Shown: piece after piece, positions 1-8,048 of the stretch
Numbering within the stretch: the first letter of the stretch is position 1
Layout: every line of letters starts with the position of its first letter
Assembly (NCBI RefSeq): GCF_030996345.1
Contig: NZ_CP118747.1
Location: 1,238,001-1,302,000, forward strand
Direction: 5' to 3'
Origin: Acidithiobacillus sp. AMEEHan
GTDB lineage: Bacteria; Pseudomonadota; Gammaproteobacteria; Acidithiobacillales; Acidithiobacillaceae
Length of the DNA: 64,000 bases
Notes under the pieces: model-generated
Databases searched by the model: none
Seen by the model: only the letters and a program-made list of their open reading frames with translations
What the model was told of the DNA's origin: nothing
Made by a program: the position numbers and the translations under genes

Positions 1-2
1 AG

Positions 3-377
3 CGGCTGCAGGAATATCTAGCCTGGTTGCGGTGGAACATCGACCACACCGATTCTCGTGAGCTGGCCGATCCGTTGCTGCGGAAAGAGGAGGCGAAGCC
101 TGAGCTTGGCTTCGATGACCAGGCGGTGGAGCCGGCGCCAGCCATGCTGCGAGGGCTGCGTGCATTGGAAATCGGCGCTGCGGGCCAGGCGCTAGAGCTT
201 TTTCGGCAAGCCGAGCAAGCGAATGTGGCACCGAGTGTGCTTGCCCCCTATCGAGCGGCAGCGCTTTATCTTCAGCGCGACATTCAAGGTTTGCAATCGG
301 TATACGCAGATCATCCCGAGATGGCTCTCTCTCCGCGTTACGCCGCGTCCTATCGTTTCTGGATAGGTCAGAAATGA
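3..377 (+). CDS. pelE: PelE, C-terminal part (5' end outside window)
   Basis: The frame is open from the first bases of the window and ends at the TGA at 375-377, so only about the last 124 residues are visible. PelE is an inner-membrane protein with a cytoplasmic TPR-like region that works with PelD, PelF and PelG in the Pel synthase complex. The visible part is soluble and helical, rich in Ala, Leu, Arg and Gln, and has a TPR-like stretch around ALEIGAAGQALELFRQAEQA. The call rests mainly on context: its stop overlaps the pelF start, and pelG follows, as in known pel operons. The sequence alone would not identify it. Confidence 0.75.
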   Translation, partial: RLQEYLAWLRWNIDHTDSRELADPLLRKEEAKPELGFDDQAVEPAPAMLRGLRALEIGAAGQALELFRQAEQANVAPSVLAPYRAAALYLQRDIQGLQSVYADHPEMALSPRYAASYRFWIGQK

Positions 378-1873
378 TGATGCGTAAATCTGTCGAGTCC
401 GTGGATGTCCTACTGATTCTTGAAGGGACTTTTCCCTACGTCCGCGGCGGAGTCTCGTCTTGGGTGAATCGAATGATGCAAGGGTTCCCTGAACACCGTT
501 TCGGCATCATTTTTTTGGGAAGTGCCCGTGACGAATACACCGCCACGCCTTATGCATTGCCGGAGAACGTAGACTATTTTGCGGAATATTTTCTCCATGA
601 CAATAACGAGCTTCCACCTAAAAAGGTTGAATTGGCGGCTAAGCGACCAGATTTGCAGTCGGTTGAAGTTGCCCATGAGCAAATGAAACAGTGTATCGCC
701 GGCAAGCAAGAAGGGCTGGATCTTGCCGCTTATGCGAATAACTTCTCGATAAGTCAGCAGATTTTTTTGTATTCCGAATCAGTATGGCAGTATTTCCTTG
801 CGCGCTATGCAGAGATCCCGGATCAGCCCCCCTTCGTCGATTATTTTTGGACGATTCGCGGTATGCATGCCCCCCTCTGGGTGATCCAGAATGCTGTGAA
901 AAGGGCACCCCAGGCCAAGATCATGCATTGTCCCTCAACCGGTTATGCCGGCTATTTGGGGGCTCTACTCAGCTATCAGCAAGGTCGGCCGTTGCTCATT
1001 TCCGAGCATGGCATCTATACCAAGGAGCGCCGCATCGACTTGATGCTGGCTCGCTGGATCGAGGAAGACGAAGAATTCTTGCAGCGTGCCGGCCACATTC
1101 ATTATCTACGGCAGCTCTGGATCAATTTTTTTTCCCTGCTCGGTAAAATCACCTACAGCCAAGCCCATAAAATCATCAATCTGTACAGCGGCGTGATTCC
1201 GTTGCAGGTTGCCGATGGCGCCAGCCCCGATAAATTGTGCACGATTCCCAACGGGATTGCGGTAGAGAAGTTTGTCTCCTGTCGCCAAGACTATGCGGCG
1301 AGACAGGACGTTGTGGCATTGATAGGTCGCGTGGTCCCGATCAAGGATATCAAAACTTTTATCCGCACCGCTGCAGTCGCTCGCGACCAGGGGCGTAGCA
1401 CCCGTTTCTGGGTTGTTGGTCCCACGGAAGAAGACGAAGAGTACTTTGCGGAGTGTACGGTGTTGTTGCGTCACCTCCAACTGCAGGAGCAGGTGCAATT
1501 CTTGGGTTTTCGTGCCGTTACAGAGATATTGCAGGAAGCACGTCTCAGCGTATTGAGTTCCATCAGCGAGGGGTTGCCCTTGTCGATTCTTGAGAGTTTT
1601 GCTGCGGGCGTTCCCGTGGTCAGTACCGATGTAGGTTCCTGCCGGGAACTCATCCTCGGCACGAACGCCGATCATCCGCAGGCCGCAGGAAAGGTGGTAC
1701 CCATCGCAGATGCGCAGGCGATGGCGAAAGCAATATACGAACTCTTGGATAATCCCGCGGAGTGGCGGCGCTGTAGCGAGCAGGCGATCGCACGGGTAGA
1801 GAGTCAGTATCGCGAGGAGCAGATGTTTGCCGCATATCGACAGTTGTACGACCAGGCTATGGGAAGGAATTGA
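374..1873 (+). CDS. pelF: PelF, cytosolic GT4 glycosyltransferase of Pel synthesis
   Basis: A 499-residue GT4-type glycosyltransferase. PelF is the soluble enzyme that polymerises UDP-activated (N-acetyl)hexosamine for Pel polysaccharide. The N-terminal domain opens with a Rossmann start containing LILEGTFPYVRGGVSSW. The C-terminal half has the nucleotide-sugar fold with VALIGRVVPIKDIKTF, and the GT4 acidic pair appears in SEGLPLSILESFAAGVPVVS (about residues 398-417). Length fits the family (about 500). The ATG overlaps the pelE stop and pelG starts 2 bases after the pelF stop, so the three genes are translationally coupled. Confidence is high. Confidence 0.93.
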   Translation: MMMRKSVESVDVLLILEGTFPYVRGGVSSWVNRMMQGFPEHRFGIIFLGSARDEYTATPYALPENVDYFAEYFLHDNNELPPKKVELAAKRPDLQSVEVAHEQMKQCIAGKQEGLDLAAYANNFSISQQIFLYSESVWQYFLARYAEIPDQPPFVDYFWTIRGMHAPLWVIQNAVKRAPQAKIMHCPSTGYAGYLGALLSYQQGRPLLISEHGIYTKERRIDLMLARWIEEDEEFLQRAGHIHYLRQLWINFFSLLGKITYSQAHKIINLYSGVIPLQVADGASPDKLCTIPNGIAVEKFVSCRQDYAARQDVVALIGRVVPIKDIKTFIRTAAVARDQGRSTRFWVVGPTEEDEEYFAECTVLLRHLQLQEQVQFLGFRAVTEILQEARLSVLSSISEGLPLSILESFAAGVPVVSTDVGSCRELILGTNADHPQAAGKVVPIADAQAMAKAIYELLDNPAEWRRCSEQAIARVESQYREEQMFAAYRQLYDQAMGRN

Positions 1874-1875
1874 CG

Positions 1876-3246
1876 ATGGCAGGCATTGGCTTTGAGTTGC
1901 GTCGTATTCTTCGCCGAAATAGCTACTTGGCGCTGATCGAGGCCTACGGCTACGCCGGCATTGTCTCATCCGGGCCATGGCTGCTATCGATTTTTGGAAT
2001 ATTGCTCCTTGGTTTTCTCGCCATGAGCGATCAGTCGGCAGCCTTACCCATCATCCAATTTCAGGTATCCGTCACTTACCTGATTGCAGTATCGCTCATT
2101 TTTACCGGGCCTATGCAGTTGCTGTTTACTCGGTATATCGCTGACATGCTGTTTGCTCGGCAGGCACGTTCGGTGGTAACGATATTGCTCACCATGCTGG
2201 TGACGGCAATGGTCCCGGGCGCGGTGTTCGCGAGCCTGATCCTGCTATTGTTGTTTCAGGGAACATCCCTCGTTTATCAGGTTCTGATGGGGTTCAGCTT
2301 TGTCGAACTCTGTGGCGTATGGGTGCTTACCATCATGGGCACCAGTCTGAAGGACTACAAGGCGCTGGTGAGTTGGTATTTTCTCGCCTACGCAACGATC
2401 GTTTTGTTGGGATTTTTTGAGGGTCGCCACTGGGGATTGCCGGGCTATCTTGCAGCATTCTCGGTAGGCCAAATGGTTCTGTTGTTTGGCCTGGGTATCA
2501 CGGTTATAAGGGAGTTCCCGGGGTATCTGCAATGGCCGGAAAAGCGTGTCAACCACTTGTTCTGGTCGCTTTCTCTAGTTGGTCTGGCTTTCAATGCAGC
2601 CATCTGGGCGGATAAGTTCCTTTTTTGGTTTGATCCGGCAACGGGAGAGCAGGTCATCGGGCCACTACATGCTTCGCCGATCTATGACGTACCCATTTTT
2701 CTCAGTTATATCACGATCGTGCCAGGACTCGCGGTGTTTCTGTTTCGTCTGGAAACCGATTTCGTAGAGGCGTACCAATCCTACAATCGAGCGATCGTTG
2801 AGGGTGGAACGTTAGCCGAGTTGCGTGCGGCCAAAATTGGCATGATCATTGCCACGCGGGCCGGGCTGTGGGATATTGCCAAAATCCAAGGGGTAACGGT
2901 GCTCCTCGCTTTTGCCTTTACGCCGCAACTGCTACACGTTCTGGGCTATTCACAGAATTACGCCAGAATTTTTGAGTTTGACGTCATTGGCGTAAGCTTG
3001 CAGCTCTTGCTTATGAGCCTGTTAAATGTCTATTTTTATCTTGATTTGCGTTTTCGGGCGGTGGTATTGAGCTTATTGTTTTTTACAGGGAACCTGGTTT
3101 TTACCTGGTTGACACTGCGTGCGGGACCGTTTTTCTATGGTATGGGGTTCGTTGCCGGGCTATTCTTGGTTGACACGCTGGGGGTTTATCTCTTGGCGCG
3201 CGACTTGGATCGCATTGACTATCTCACCTTCATTCGTGCACGGTAG
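1876..3246 (+). CDS. pelG: PelG, polytopic inner-membrane Pel exporter/synthase subunit
   Basis: A 456-residue multispanning membrane protein of the PelG family (MOP/Wzx-like flippase fold). It forms the synthase complex with PelD and PelE and is thought to move the Pel chain across the inner membrane. It starts with the typical MAGIGFELRRILRR and has about 12 hydrophobic segments spread over the whole length. A TTG six bases upstream is in frame, but the ATG at 1876 matches the family start. It follows pelF directly and is the last core pel gene here; the PelX-like epimerase follows after 121 bases. Confidence 0.93.
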   Translation: MAGIGFELRRILRRNSYLALIEAYGYAGIVSSGPWLLSIFGILLLGFLAMSDQSAALPIIQFQVSVTYLIAVSLIFTGPMQLLFTRYIADMLFARQARSVVTILLTMLVTAMVPGAVFASLILLLLFQGTSLVYQVLMGFSFVELCGVWVLTIMGTSLKDYKALVSWYFLAYATIVLLGFFEGRHWGLPGYLAAFSVGQMVLLFGLGITVIREFPGYLQWPEKRVNHLFWSLSLVGLAFNAAIWADKFLFWFDPATGEQVIGPLHASPIYDVPIFLSYITIVPGLAVFLFRLETDFVEAYQSYNRAIVEGGTLAELRAAKIGMIIATRAGLWDIAKIQGVTVLLAFAFTPQLLHVLGYSQNYARIFEFDVIGVSLQLLLMSLLNVYFYLDLRFRAVVLSLLFFTGNLVFTWLTLRAGPFFYGMGFVAGLFLVDTLGVYLLARDLDRIDYLTFIRAR

Positions 3247-3367
3247 GGTCAGCAGTGCCTCGCTGCGGAAGTAGGTAGACGGTCAGTGACGGCGGTGCTC
3301 CGTGTTGCAGTTAGCGCTGCCTTATGTTTGGATAGCCGCCATAAACAATACGAGGGAGGTGGAGTGG

Positions 3368-4294
3368 ATGCGTAAATGTATTTTGGTTATTGGCGGCGCG
3401 GGGTTCATTGGGTCGCATAGCGTCGATCGCTTGCTTGCCGAGGGCTATTCGGTAAGGGTTCTGGATAATTTTTCCACCGGTCGCTGGGAAAATCTCCCGT
3501 CGGAACATCCGCGGCTGGAAATCTTGGTCGGAGATATCGCCGAAGAGGAACTATGGGAGCCAGCCTTCGCTGATGTCGACGCGGTTTTACACCTGGCAGC
3601 GCAAGTTTCGGTACAGAAAAGCATCGAAAACCCCGTACGCTCCTGTGCGGAAAATATCCAGAACTTCGTCATTGTTTTGGAGTTGGCGCGGAAACGTGCG
3701 GTGCGGGTAGTTTATGCGTCCTCTGCAGCGGTATATGGAGATCCGCAGAGCCTTCCTGCTCGGGAAGCGGATCTCGCTTCGCCCATTTCACCCTATGGCC
3801 TGGAAAAATACACCAATGAGCTCTACGCAGCGCTCTACCATAAAATGTACGGCCTCTCCCATTTGGGTTTGCGCTACTTCAATGTCTACGGTCCCCGACA
3901 AGATCCTCACTCACCCTACAGTGGCGTGATTTCTCGATTTCTCGAGCAGATGCGATCCGGTCGACCATTGACTATTCGCGGAGACGGCTTGCAGGAACGA
4001 GATTTCGTACATGTATTCGATGTGGCCCGTGCCAACGTTGCGGCTTTGTTTTCTACCTCCAACGGTGTTATCAATATCGGCTCTGGCGAGGCTGTGAGTA
4101 TCCTTGGGTTGGGCGAGATGTTGCTGAAGTTACATGGTCAAGGCGATATCTCCTGGGTTCCAGCTATCCCCGGAGACATCCGTCATTCCTGTGCTGATAT
4201 TTCCATGATGCGATCGGTGTTGGGTCCACCGAGCACCCCGTTGGCCGCGGGCTTGCAGCAGTTGCTCGAGAAATTTACGTTGGCGGCACTATAA
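3368..4294 (+). CDS. NAD-dependent UDP-sugar 4-epimerase, PelX-like
   Basis: A 308-residue short-chain dehydrogenase/reductase of the extended GalE/WbpP type. Visible are the NAD site GGAGFIGSH near the N-terminus, the Ser motif SSAAVYGD, the catalytic YGLEK (YxxxK) and the RYFNVYGPRQDP substrate loop. Such enzymes interconvert UDP-GlcNAc and UDP-GalNAc (or UDP-Glc and UDP-Gal). Pel is rich in GalNAc, and Pseudomonas PelX is a UDP-GlcNAc C4-epimerase, so the position behind pelG suggests precursor supply. The ATG at 3368 has a strong Shine-Dalgarno (gagggaggtggag) and is preferred over an upstream in-frame start. Substrate specificity is not proven by sequence. Confidence 0.8.
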   Translation: MRKCILVIGGAGFIGSHSVDRLLAEGYSVRVLDNFSTGRWENLPSEHPRLEILVGDIAEEELWEPAFADVDAVLHLAAQVSVQKSIENPVRSCAENIQNFVIVLELARKRAVRVVYASSAAVYGDPQSLPAREADLASPISPYGLEKYTNELYAALYHKMYGLSHLGLRYFNVYGPRQDPHSPYSGVISRFLEQMRSGRPLTIRGDGLQERDFVHVFDVARANVAALFSTSNGVINIGSGEAVSILGLGEMLLKLHGQGDISWVPAIPGDIRHSCADISMMRSVLGPPSTPLAAGLQQLLEKFTLAAL

Positions 4295-4438
4295 TCTGCC
4301 CTGTGGACAATGAAGACAAGTCTATAGACTTTTTGGTGTCAAGAGTTTCTATTTCCTCCTTCTGGTGCGCCGTCACGTTCTGATAACAAACCATAACGGA
4401 TTGTTTCTTTTGGAAATCTGCAGAATCTGCGAGTTGAG

Positions 4439-4456
4439 TGTAAGAAAATCATTACA
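4439..4456. promoter_or_regulatory. Putative activator enhancer, palindrome TGTAA-N8-TTACA
   Basis: TGTAA-GAAAATCA-TTACA, preceded by G and followed by TC. The same G-TGTAA-N8-TTACA-TC layout occurs upstream of the fap promoter at 28150-28167. It lies about 64 bases upstream of the -24 element at 4510, a usual distance for a sigma-54 enhancer site. Binding by the activator encoded at 37172-38572 is an inference. Confidence 0.6.
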
Positions 4457-4509
4457 TCATTAACTAAAAGAGAACTCTAATATACAAGAAAAAATAGTGA
4501 GTTATGTTT

Positions 4510-4525
4510 TGGCATAGATCCTGCT
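4510..4525 (+). promoter_or_regulatory. Sigma-54 (-24/-12) promoter of the epimerase-bcs unit
   Basis: TGGCATA-GATC-CTGCT matches the sigma-54 consensus TGGCACG-N4-TTGCW with the GG and GC dinucleotides at the exact spacing; three of the twelve consensus positions differ. Predicted transcription start is near 4536, upstream of the epimerase start at 4608. Confidence 0.65.
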
Positions 4526-4988
4526 CCTAACAGGCAAGTTCTTCTTTGTTTCTCCAATGTTGGGAAAGACAAGAAGGGAGTACAACCCAAGACTCTGGGG
4601 ACTAGACATGCTAAAAGATATCAATCGCTATAACACCTCCACCGCCCGCCAGATAACCGAACACTTCCACGCCAAGAGGGTTCTGGTCACTGGCGGTTTC
4701 GGGTTCGTGGGTGGTCACGTTGCTCGCCATCTCCTGAATTGTGGTGCTGAACTCGCGCTTCTAGACATCGACACTTCGCCCGATCGCCCCTCCATGGTCA
4801 ATTGCCCTCGACAGGGGATCCGAGAAAAAGTCCGTATTATAGAGGCAGATGTTACCGACAAGAAAATGATGCTGGATATCATAGATGAGGGAAGGTTTCA
4901 TTATATATTTCATTTTGCTGCTTATGCCTCGGTCATTGAAAAAGCTCTCAACGCGCCATACGACACGATAATGGCCAATACCATGGGT

Positions 4989-4996
4989 TGGATCAA
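4989..4996. repeat. Left target-site duplication of the ISL3 element
   Basis: TGGATCAA, directly abutting the IS end GGTTCTTCG. An identical copy is at 6301-6308. Confidence 0.95.
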
Positions 4997-6300
4997 GGTT
5001 CTTCGATGTTTCATGTGGGTAGCCTGAGATCCAGTTTACCGAGGATCAGGTAGGCCATGTTGATAAAGTTCTTGTGGGTACGGTAGCCACGGGCTTTTGC
5101 CTTGGCGGACTGGAGGAGGCTATTGAAGCCTTCCAGAATCCCGTTGGTGATCTGGCTCTCGAACCAGCGGAGCACACCATCCCAGTGATTCATGACGGTG
5201 TAGGCGACCTTGACCATTGGCGGTAATCCGCTGTCCTTGACGTTTTCCACCCAGGCCTTGAGCAGGGTGGCGCCCTGGTGGCGATTCTGGACGGTGAAGA
5301 TTTCTTGGAAGGTCAGGCGAAGCTGATAAGCCTGTGCTGTCTTGAGGTTCTGGTTCTTGAGGATCTCCCGGAGCCTGGCGCTTTGCTTGGCGGAGAGCTT
5401 TCCCGGGTTCTTGAGCCAAAGCCAGCGGCTCTTTTTCAGGTCTGGTTGGGAGAGGGCTTCCCCCTTGCGTACGGCATCTACGGCCTCATTGACGAGCTTC
5501 ATGAGGTGAAAGCGATCGAAGGTGACCTGGGCGTTGGGCAGGTGTTCTGCGGCCCCTTTTTGGAAGGCTGGCGAGAGGTCCATGCTGACCTCCGTAATGG
5601 CCTCGGCGCTGCCGCCATGGGCCTGCAGATCTTCGGCGAACTGCGCAAAAGTCTCGGCATCCTTGCCGGGTGTGGCAAACAGCAGGCGCTTCGCCACGAG
5701 GTCCACAAACAGGGTGATGTAATCATGGCCGCGCCGGCTGCTCGTCTCATCGATACCGACGGAATGGACCTCTGACATGTCCGCGGCCTCGCGGGCCTTG
5801 GCGACGTAATGATCGAGCACCCGCCAGAGTCGCTGGTCCGTCTCCCGCACTAGGCGGGAGACCGTCAACACGGGCATCTCCCGGACCATGGCCATGACTA
5901 GAGCCTCAAAGAGCAGCGTGAATCCCGAGCCTTCCCGCGCCCAAGGGACGGATACCAAATGCACGCCGTGTTCCGGGCAATGGACCCGTGGTACGCGGGC
6001 ATGGAGATAAGCCGCATGCTGGAAGAAGTCGAGGTGACGCCAGACCTTCTCCTGGGTGTCATAGACCGGGCAGTCCTGGCCGCAGACCGGACAGGGAAAC
6101 TGACTACCCCTTGGGAAGTTCACATGCAGGTCCAGGCGCTTTTCCTCCACCGTGAACCGCACATCGTCCACCATCCACGGCGGAACCAACCCCAACGCCA
6201 GAGTGAACAGTTGATTACCTTGGTCCATCCTTATCCTCAGCTCGCTGCCCTTCCCATAAAGCAATCATACCGCCTTACCCACTCAATGTGTCGAGGAGCC
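4997..6300 (-). mobile_element. ISL3-family insertion sequence, copy 1
   Basis: A 1304-bp element with imperfect terminal inverted repeats of about 25 bp. The transposase-proximal end reads GGCTCCTCGACACAT and the distal end GGTTCTTCGATGTTT. It is flanked by the 8-bp direct repeat TGGATCAA, which is typical of ISL3. One transposase gene fills it on the minus strand. A copy of the same length, with the same deduced transposase, lies in the opposite orientation at 31206-32509. The intact duplication and the clean in-frame repair of the host gene point to recent insertion. Confidence 0.95.
5011..6264 (-). CDS. ISL3-family transposase (copy 1)
   Basis: A 417-residue transposase. The N-terminal zinc-binding region has the CPVCGQDCP and HCPEHGV motifs (about residues 37-85), followed by a helix-turn-helix and the DDE domain: the first Asp in VGIDETSSRRGHDYITLFVD, the second in SMDLSPAFQKGA, and Glu in GILEGFNSLLQSAKAKARG near the C-terminus. 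Length fits ISL3 enzymes (about 400-430). The start is a TTG at 6264; an ATG twelve codons on (MDQGNQLF) is an alternative. The frame is intact, so the element may be active. It is oriented against the host epimerase and the bcs genes. Confidence 0.95.
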   Translation of the reverse strand: MLYGKGSELRIRMDQGNQLFTLALGLVPPWMVDDVRFTVEEKRLDLHVNFPRGSQFPCPVCGQDCPVYDTQEKVWRHLDFFQHAAYLHARVPRVHCPEHGVHLVSVPWAREGSGFTLLFEALVMAMVREMPVLTVSRLVRETDQRLWRVLDHYVAKAREAADMSEVHSVGIDETSSRRGHDYITLFVDLVAKRLLFATPGKDAETFAQFAEDLQAHGGSAEAITEVSMDLSPAFQKGAAEHLPNAQVTFDRFHLMKLVNEAVDAVRKGEALSQPDLKKSRWLWLKNPGKLSAKQSARLREILKNQNLKTAQAYQLRLTFQEIFTVQNRHQGATLLKAWVENVKDSGLPPMVKVAYTVMNHWDGVLRWFESQITNGILEGFNSLLQSAKAKARGYRTHKNFINMAYLILGKLDLRLPT

Positions 6301-6308
6301 TGGATCAA
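6301..6308. repeat. Right target-site duplication of the ISL3 element
   Basis: TGGATCAA, the second copy of the 8-bp duplication, directly after the IS end (…GAGGAGCC). Confidence 0.95.
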
Positions 6309-7033
6309 TGTATTGGAAGCCTGTCGTATTACGCAACACCGGCCCAGCATGATATTTTTATCCTCTACTGACAAGGTCTATGGCGAGATGGAAGGGGATT
6401 CCTATTTTGAACATCTCACGCCTTTGCGGGGGATCGGAGTGTACGATTCCGCAAAGCTCGCGGCAGACGTATTTTCGCGTACGTATCATGAGGCATTCGG
6501 GTTGCCGACAGTTACCTTGCGTATGTGCAATATATTTGGTCCATATGATTTCAACAGTGGGTATCGCCTGCTGCCAAGAGCGATGAAAAATATATTTGGT
6601 GCGCCAGATCCTGTAGCTCCAGAGCTCTATTTTGACGCAATTGAGCATCACCGAGATTATCTCTATGTTGACGATTTGGTGAATGCCATCATATTGCTTG
6701 CGCACGGGAGTGTCTGTCGTGGAGAAGTCTATAATTTGGCTGGCGGCACGTATCTAAGCACCCCCACCATGCTACGTACCATCGTAGAGTTGAGCGCGAA
6801 CGTTGAGCGTGATTATGATGCTGGCAGGGCAGAAAAAATCTTGCGCAATGGTATTGCCGTGCGTGTCAGTGCGAATGCCTCTACTGTCCATGCGATTAGT
6901 AAACAACATCTCAACGGAGAAAAACTGGTAAATGATACTGGGTTTCAGCCTGGGGAATCATTTACGGATGCGCTGCTGGAGACAATTCGATTCTATCGAG
7001 AGTATTTTATCGGCATCAAGGCGGAGGTCGCCA

Positions 7034-8029
7034 GTGCAAAACGTTTGGCAGGGTAGAAAGTGCCTGGTTACGGGAGGCGCGGGATTTGGGGGGGCGCATC
7101 TGTGTGAACAGCTCTTAGCGCGTGGTGCGCAGGTCTACGTGCTTGATAAGGTCGTGCACGAGTTTTCCTATTTCCGCCTCCAGGGAATCGATCGTCAGGT
7201 TCAAATGATTCCTGGTGACATCACAGACGACAGTCTGGTTCGTTTAATGTTGGAGCGCTTTGAGATCAACACGGTTTTCCATTTGGCAGCACAGCCGATC
7301 GTACCCATCAGCAACACGCTACCTATGGCAACTCTGCAGAGCAACGCGATAGGCACTTTCATTTTGCTGGAGGCGATGCGCCAGAGTGCGTGTGTTGAGC
7401 GCATGGTCATCGCCTCGAGTGGCGCTTACTACGGAGCAACTACTACCGACTGCGCGCTTCGGGAGTCGGATCCTCCTCTTACCGCAGCGAATATTTATGC
7501 CTCGTCTAAAGTCGCTGCGGACGCGGTGGCCCGTAGTTACGCTGCCGCCTTCGGCTTGTCCGTCGCGGTATGTCGCTTCATGAATACTTATGGCCCTGGA
7601 GATATCAATTTCACTCGCTTGGTCCCACGAGCAATGCGCAACCTATTGAAAGGCGAAGCGTACCACTTCGGTGCGCGCGATGATGGAAGCTCGCGTCTGG
7701 ACTTCCTGTATGTAGGCGATATGGCGGAGGCGTATTTGCGAACCGCCGAGGCAATGCCGGCATGTCGCGGTGAACCATTCAACTTTGGTAGCGGTGTGGC
7801 GATATCAATAGCAGATGTGGCAAGAATGATTTCAATGCGCTACGACGGTAGTGAACGTGCGCCAATATTTTCAGGTGAAAAAAGGGATCGGCCAGCCATT
7901 AAATACCTGAATATTGAAAAAGCGTTCCAGTTGTTGGGTTGGCAGCCAAAGACCGCCCTGGATGACGGCTTGGAGAGAACGGTGAAATGGTACCGGGACC
8001 ACTGGCAGGAGCTGCAAAAGGTTGCATGA
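7034..8029 (+). CDS. NAD-dependent sugar epimerase/dehydratase
   Basis: A 331-residue extended SDR. The NAD site is TGGAGFGGAH, which keeps GxxGxxG with Gly where Ile is usual. The catalytic motifs are ASSGAYYGA and YASSK, followed by CRFMNTYGPGD. It resembles GDP-mannose 4,6-dehydratase and UDP-glucose epimerase relatives; the substrate cannot be read from sequence. The GTG at 7034 has a good Shine-Dalgarno (GGAGG, 7 bases upstream) and overlaps the end of the preceding broken epimerase by 23 bases, so the two were probably co-translated. bcsA follows at once, suggesting precursor supply for, or modification of, the exported glucan. Confidence 0.85.
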   Translation: MQNVWQGRKCLVTGGAGFGGAHLCEQLLARGAQVYVLDKVVHEFSYFRLQGIDRQVQMIPGDITDDSLVRLMLERFEINTVFHLAAQPIVPISNTLPMATLQSNAIGTFILLEAMRQSACVERMVIASSGAYYGATTTDCALRESDPPLTAANIYASSKVAADAVARSYAAAFGLSVAVCRFMNTYGPGDINFTRLVPRAMRNLLKGEAYHFGARDDGSSRLDFLYVGDMAEAYLRTAEAMPACRGEPFNFGSGVAISIADVARMISMRYDGSERAPIFSGEKRDRPAIKYLNIEKAFQLLGWQPKTALDDGLERTVKWYRDHWQELQKVA

Positions 8030-8048
8030 CAAAGCGAGGATGTTTTTA

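Larger units (their letters stand above)
4295..4607 (+). other. AT-rich intergenic control region of the epimerase-bcs unit
   Basis: A 313-base gap, clearly more AT-rich than its surroundings and without a plausible gene. It holds the 18-bp palindrome at 4439-4456 and the sigma-54-type promoter at 4510-4525, described separately. An ATG at 4557 is in frame with the epimerase but lacks a Shine-Dalgarno. Confidence 0.6.
4608..7056 (+). pseudogene. NAD-dependent sugar epimerase/dehydratase, split by ISL3 element
   Basis: An extended SDR gene broken at 4996/6309 by a 1304-bp IS. The N-terminal part carries the NAD site TGGFGFVGGH. The C-terminal part has SSTDKVYGE, the catalytic YDSAK and LRMCNIFGPYD. 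Taking out the IS and one 8-bp duplication joins 4608-4996 to 6309-7056 in frame (1137 bases, 378 residues), with TMGWI followed by NVLEAC at the junction. The ATG at 4608 is preferred, since the ATG at 4557 lacks a Shine-Dalgarno. It is the first gene of the cellulose unit and probably supplied or modified a nucleotide sugar; the exact substrate is unknown. As it stands the protein ends shortly after the junction and lacks the catalytic Tyr and Lys. Confidence 0.88.

Noticed and set aside
5959-7056. A chimeric plus-strand frame running from inside the IS into the epimerase end
   Set aside because: The first 114 codons are the antisense of the transposase; only the part after 6309 belongs to the host gene. 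I annotate the split gene instead.
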